NCBI RefSeq assembly: GCF_000013045.1
Contig: NC_007677.1
Location: 372,001-436,000 of the forward strand
From: Salinibacter ruber DSM 13855
Lineage (GTDB): Bacteria > Bacteroidota > Rhodothermia > Rhodothermales > Salinibacteraceae
Direction: 5' to 3'
Length of the DNA: 64,000 bases
Below are positions 62,215-64,000 of the stretch, piece by piece. Both the position numbers and the translations under genes were made by a program. The notes under the pieces were generated by a model, which ran no database searches, had not been told where the DNA came from, and saw only the letters and a list, made by a program, of their open reading frames with translations. Within the stretch, counting starts at the first letter, position 1. Every line of letters begins with the position of its first letter.

Positions 62215-62550
62215 GAGAGGGGCTTCACCCGTGACCGGAACCATTTCCATCCTCCCAAAATACGATTGCGCGAACTTGTGCTTGTTAATACATGAAACAA
62301 CATACTGGCAGGCCGACCCACCGCGTGGTGGCCGCGCGCGTTTTCGGTAGAAATGGACCGGGGCCTCGGACACGACGAAGGGGGACCTGGAGTTGAGTGG
62401 GATGGGGGGCGTGGCCCCTGAGTGGGCCGTGTGGGACGGATGCCCCTACGCTTCACGACACGACGTGCGGAGGGGGGCTCCGCGCGTCGCCCCCTGTCCA
62501 TTGTTTCATGCCCCCTCTTCTGCCCTTCCGAACCCAACCAATTCTCTCCC
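62215..62550. other. Regulatory gap before the persulfide dioxygenase gene
   Basis: 336 bases with no convincing gene. It includes CTTGTTAATACATG at 62281-62294, a likely regulator site, an inverted repeat TTGTT/AACAA around it, and a short CCACC/GGTGG hairpin at 62318-62331 that could end ccoI transcription. Nothing else was recognised. Confidence 0.5.
62281..62294. promoter_or_regulatory. CTTGT-N4-ACATG site upstream of persulfide dioxygenase
   Basis: CTTGTTAATACATG fits CTTGT-N4-ACAAG at nine of ten arm positions. It lies 257-270 bases before the dioxygenase start, so a promoter further upstream than usual would be needed. By itself this match is not statistically strong. Confidence 0.35.
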
Positions 62551-64000
62551 ATGCTATTCCGACAGATCAACGACGCGAAGCTCGCGCAGTACGCCTACCT
62601 CATCGGGTGCCAAGAGACCGGCGAGGCGCTTTTGGTGGACCCGGAGCGCGACATCGACCGCTACCTCGACCTTGCCGAACGCGAGGGCCTCGAAATTACG
62701 GCCGTCACCGAAACCCACATCCACGCCGACTTCCTGTCCGGCGCCCGCGAGCTGGCCGAGCGGTTCGACACGACGCTTTACCTCTCGGACGAGGGGGACG
62801 AGAACTGGAAGTACGAGTGGGCACAGGGGCCGAAACAAGGCGGCGGGGACTACGACGTGACGTGGCTCCACGACGGCGATACGTTCCAGGTGGGCAGCGT
62901 CGAGGTTACGGCCCTCCACACCCCCGGCCACACGCCGGAGCACCTGTCCTTCCTCGTGACCGACCGCGGCGGCGGGGCGGACGAGCCGATGGGCCTCCTG
63001 ACCGGTGACTTTGTGTTCGTCGGCGACCTCGGGCGGCCGGACCTCTTGGAGTCGGCGGCGCAGGTGGAAGGGGCGATGGAGCCGTCGGCGCGCACCCTGT
63101 ACACGTCGGTGCAGCGCGTGCTGGAGATGCCGGACCACCTGCAGGTGTGGCCCGCGCACGGGGCCGGATCGGCCTGCGGCAAGGCCCTCGGCGCGGTGCC
63201 GCAGTCCACGCTCGGGTATGAGAAGCAGTTCAACCCGATGATCGACGCGGCCCGCGAGGGGGAAGATGCGTTCGTCGAGGCGATCCTGGCCGACCAGCCG
63301 GAGCCGCAGATCTACTTCGCCCGCATGAAGCGGGACAACAAGGAGGGAATGCCGGTGCTCGGCTCGCTGCCCGCCCCGCGCGAGCTGACGGTGCGCGAAC
63401 TCGAGGACGCCGCCGCGGACGAGGCGCCCCTCGTCATCGACACGCGGCTCGACCGGTCGGCCTACATGGCCAACCACATTCCCGGCAGCCTCTATGCGCC
63501 GATGAACGACACCTTCAACACGGTGGTCGGCTCGCTGGTGGAGGACGAGACCACCCCCATCGTGCTGATCGCGGACGAAGGGGACGTAGAGGAGGCCGTT
63601 CGCGACCTGGTGCGCATCGGCTACGACAACGTGACGGGCTTTGCAGAGATCGACACGCTCCAGCGCTACTTCCAGGCGGGCGGCCCGAGCGAGACGATCG
63701 ACGAGATCACGTTTGCGGACTTCGACGCCGAGCTGCAGGACGAAGCGACGGGCGTGCTCGACGTGCGCTACCGCTCGGAGTATGAGGAGGGACACGTGGA
63801 GGGGGCGTTGAACGCGTCCTACACCCGCATGCCGGAGTACGAGACGGAGCTGCCCACCGACAAGACGCTGCTCGTGCACTGCGGCAGCGGGGCGCGGGCG
63901 GCGGCCGCCTCCTCGTACCTGGCGCGGACGGGGCACTCGGTCAAGTACGTGAACGACCACTTTGCAAACTACGAAGCGGCCTCCGAAGAGGCCGTGGCGG
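62551..64000 (+). CDS. Metallo-beta-lactamase / rhodanese persulfide dioxygenase (3' end outside window)
   Basis: At least 483 residues, open to the end of the window. The N-terminal metallo-beta-lactamase domain has the metal-binding ETHIHADF (H56-x-H58-x-D60), HTPGHTPEH, LLTGDFVFVGDLGRPD and WPAHGAGSACG, all of the ETHE1/CstB-type mono-iron persulfide dioxygenase. Two rhodanese domains follow (about 280-375 and 390 to the window end). The second has its active cysteine 444 in LLVHCGSGARA; in the first the cysteine place reads IVLIADEGD, so it is inactive. Such fusions oxidise persulfide and release sulfite or thiosulfate. With sqr 8 kb away it completes a sulfide oxidation path. Start ATG at 62551 is the first in the domain. 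Confidence 0.92.
   Translation, partial: MLFRQINDAKLAQYAYLIGCQETGEALLVDPERDIDRYLDLAEREGLEITAVTETHIHADFLSGARELAERFDTTLYLSDEGDENWKYEWAQGPKQGGGDYDVTWLHDGDTFQVGSVEVTALHTPGHTPEHLSFLVTDRGGGADEPMGLLTGDFVFVGDLGRPDLLESAAQVEGAMEPSARTLYTSVQRVLEMPDHLQVWPAHGAGSACGKALGAVPQSTLGYEKQFNPMIDAAREGEDAFVEAILADQPEPQIYFARMKRDNKEGMPVLGSLPAPRELTVRELEDAAADEAPLVIDTRLDRSAYMANHIPGSLYAPMNDTFNTVVGSLVEDETTPIVLIADEGDVEEAVRDLVRIGYDNVTGFAEIDTLQRYFQAGGPSETIDEITFADFDAELQDEATGVLDVRYRSEYEEGHVEGALNASYTRMPEYETELPTDKTLLVHCGSGARAAAASSYLARTGHSVKYVNDHFANYEAASEEAVA

Noticed and set aside
1-64000. CRISPR arrays, tRNA or rRNA genes, transposases
   Set aside because: Looked for by eye on both strands; no regular repeat-spacer pattern, cloverleaf or transposase motif was recognised. 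A covariance and HMM scan would be needed to exclude them fully.

Overview
The window is high-GC, densely coded DNA whose predicted proteins are strongly acidic. Gene content (class II ribonucleotide reductase, a LysC-LysA fusion, a Sec-type lipoprotein NosZ, BlaI/BlaR-type regulation, cbb3 and ba3 oxidases) points to an aerobic or facultatively microaerobic, probably halophilic member of the Rhodothermota/Bacteroidota, most like Salinibacter. That assignment is inference from gene content and composition; no rRNA or tRNA gene was seen, and no insertion sequence or CRISPR array was recognised.

Region by region. 1-2.2 kb: end of a TalC-type transaldolase and a sodium/solute symporter. 2.6-8.2 kb: a run of six minus-strand envelope genes (two unknown membrane proteins, a sulfotransferase, a GT4 glycosyltransferase, an HTTM-like membrane protein and its small partner). 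8.7-12.8 kb: plus-strand accessory genes (DUF3047 protein, glycosyltransferase-like protein, DUF4385, epoxide-hydrolase-like enzyme, DUF2752, TM2). 12.8-16.1 kb: an MltD-type lytic transglycosylase, a cation-efflux protein and a 47-residue CDGSH iron-sulfur protein. 16.2-23.1 kb: a probable five-gene operon headed by a BlaI repressor, followed by a BlaR1-type M56 metallopeptidase fused to an S41 protease, a second S41 protease, a small membrane protein and an ABC ATPase. 23.3-26.7 kb: RecQ and a secreted protein of unknown function. 26.7-27.7 kb: a 1-kb non-coding stretch with a 24-bp direct repeat and a cobalamin riboswitch in front of the B12-dependent ribonucleotide reductase nrdJ. 30.6-38.6 kb: lysC-lysA fusion, Uma2-like protein, TIGR00266 protein, umuD-umuC, and an RqcH-type NFACT protein. 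38.6-41.8 kb: a large gluzincin / TolB-propeller / beta-barrel outer-membrane protein.

42-64 kb is a respiratory island. It holds nosZ-nosB-nosD-nosF-nosY with a convergent cysteine-free Crp/Fnr (Dnr-like) regulator and a good Fnr-type site upstream of nosZ; a DUF2249 protein; a ba3-type oxidase (subunits IIa, II, I); a GntR regulator; sulfide:quinone oxidoreductase with a DUF1641 partner; a DUF3365 haem lipoprotein; a cbb3 oxidase operon (small membrane protein, ccoS, ccoN, ccoO, mono-haem ccoP-like, ccoI); and a metallo-beta-lactamase/rhodanese persulfide dioxygenase cut by the window end. Together these would feed electrons from sulfide into quinone, finish oxidation of the resulting persulfide, and pass electrons to high-affinity oxygen reductases or to N2O.

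The most unusual items are the BlaR1-S41 fusion operon, the B12 riboswitch ahead of the B12-dependent enzyme itself, the very small CDGSH gene, and a shared CTTGT-N4-ACAAG-like dyad at the sulfide and cbb3 promoters.
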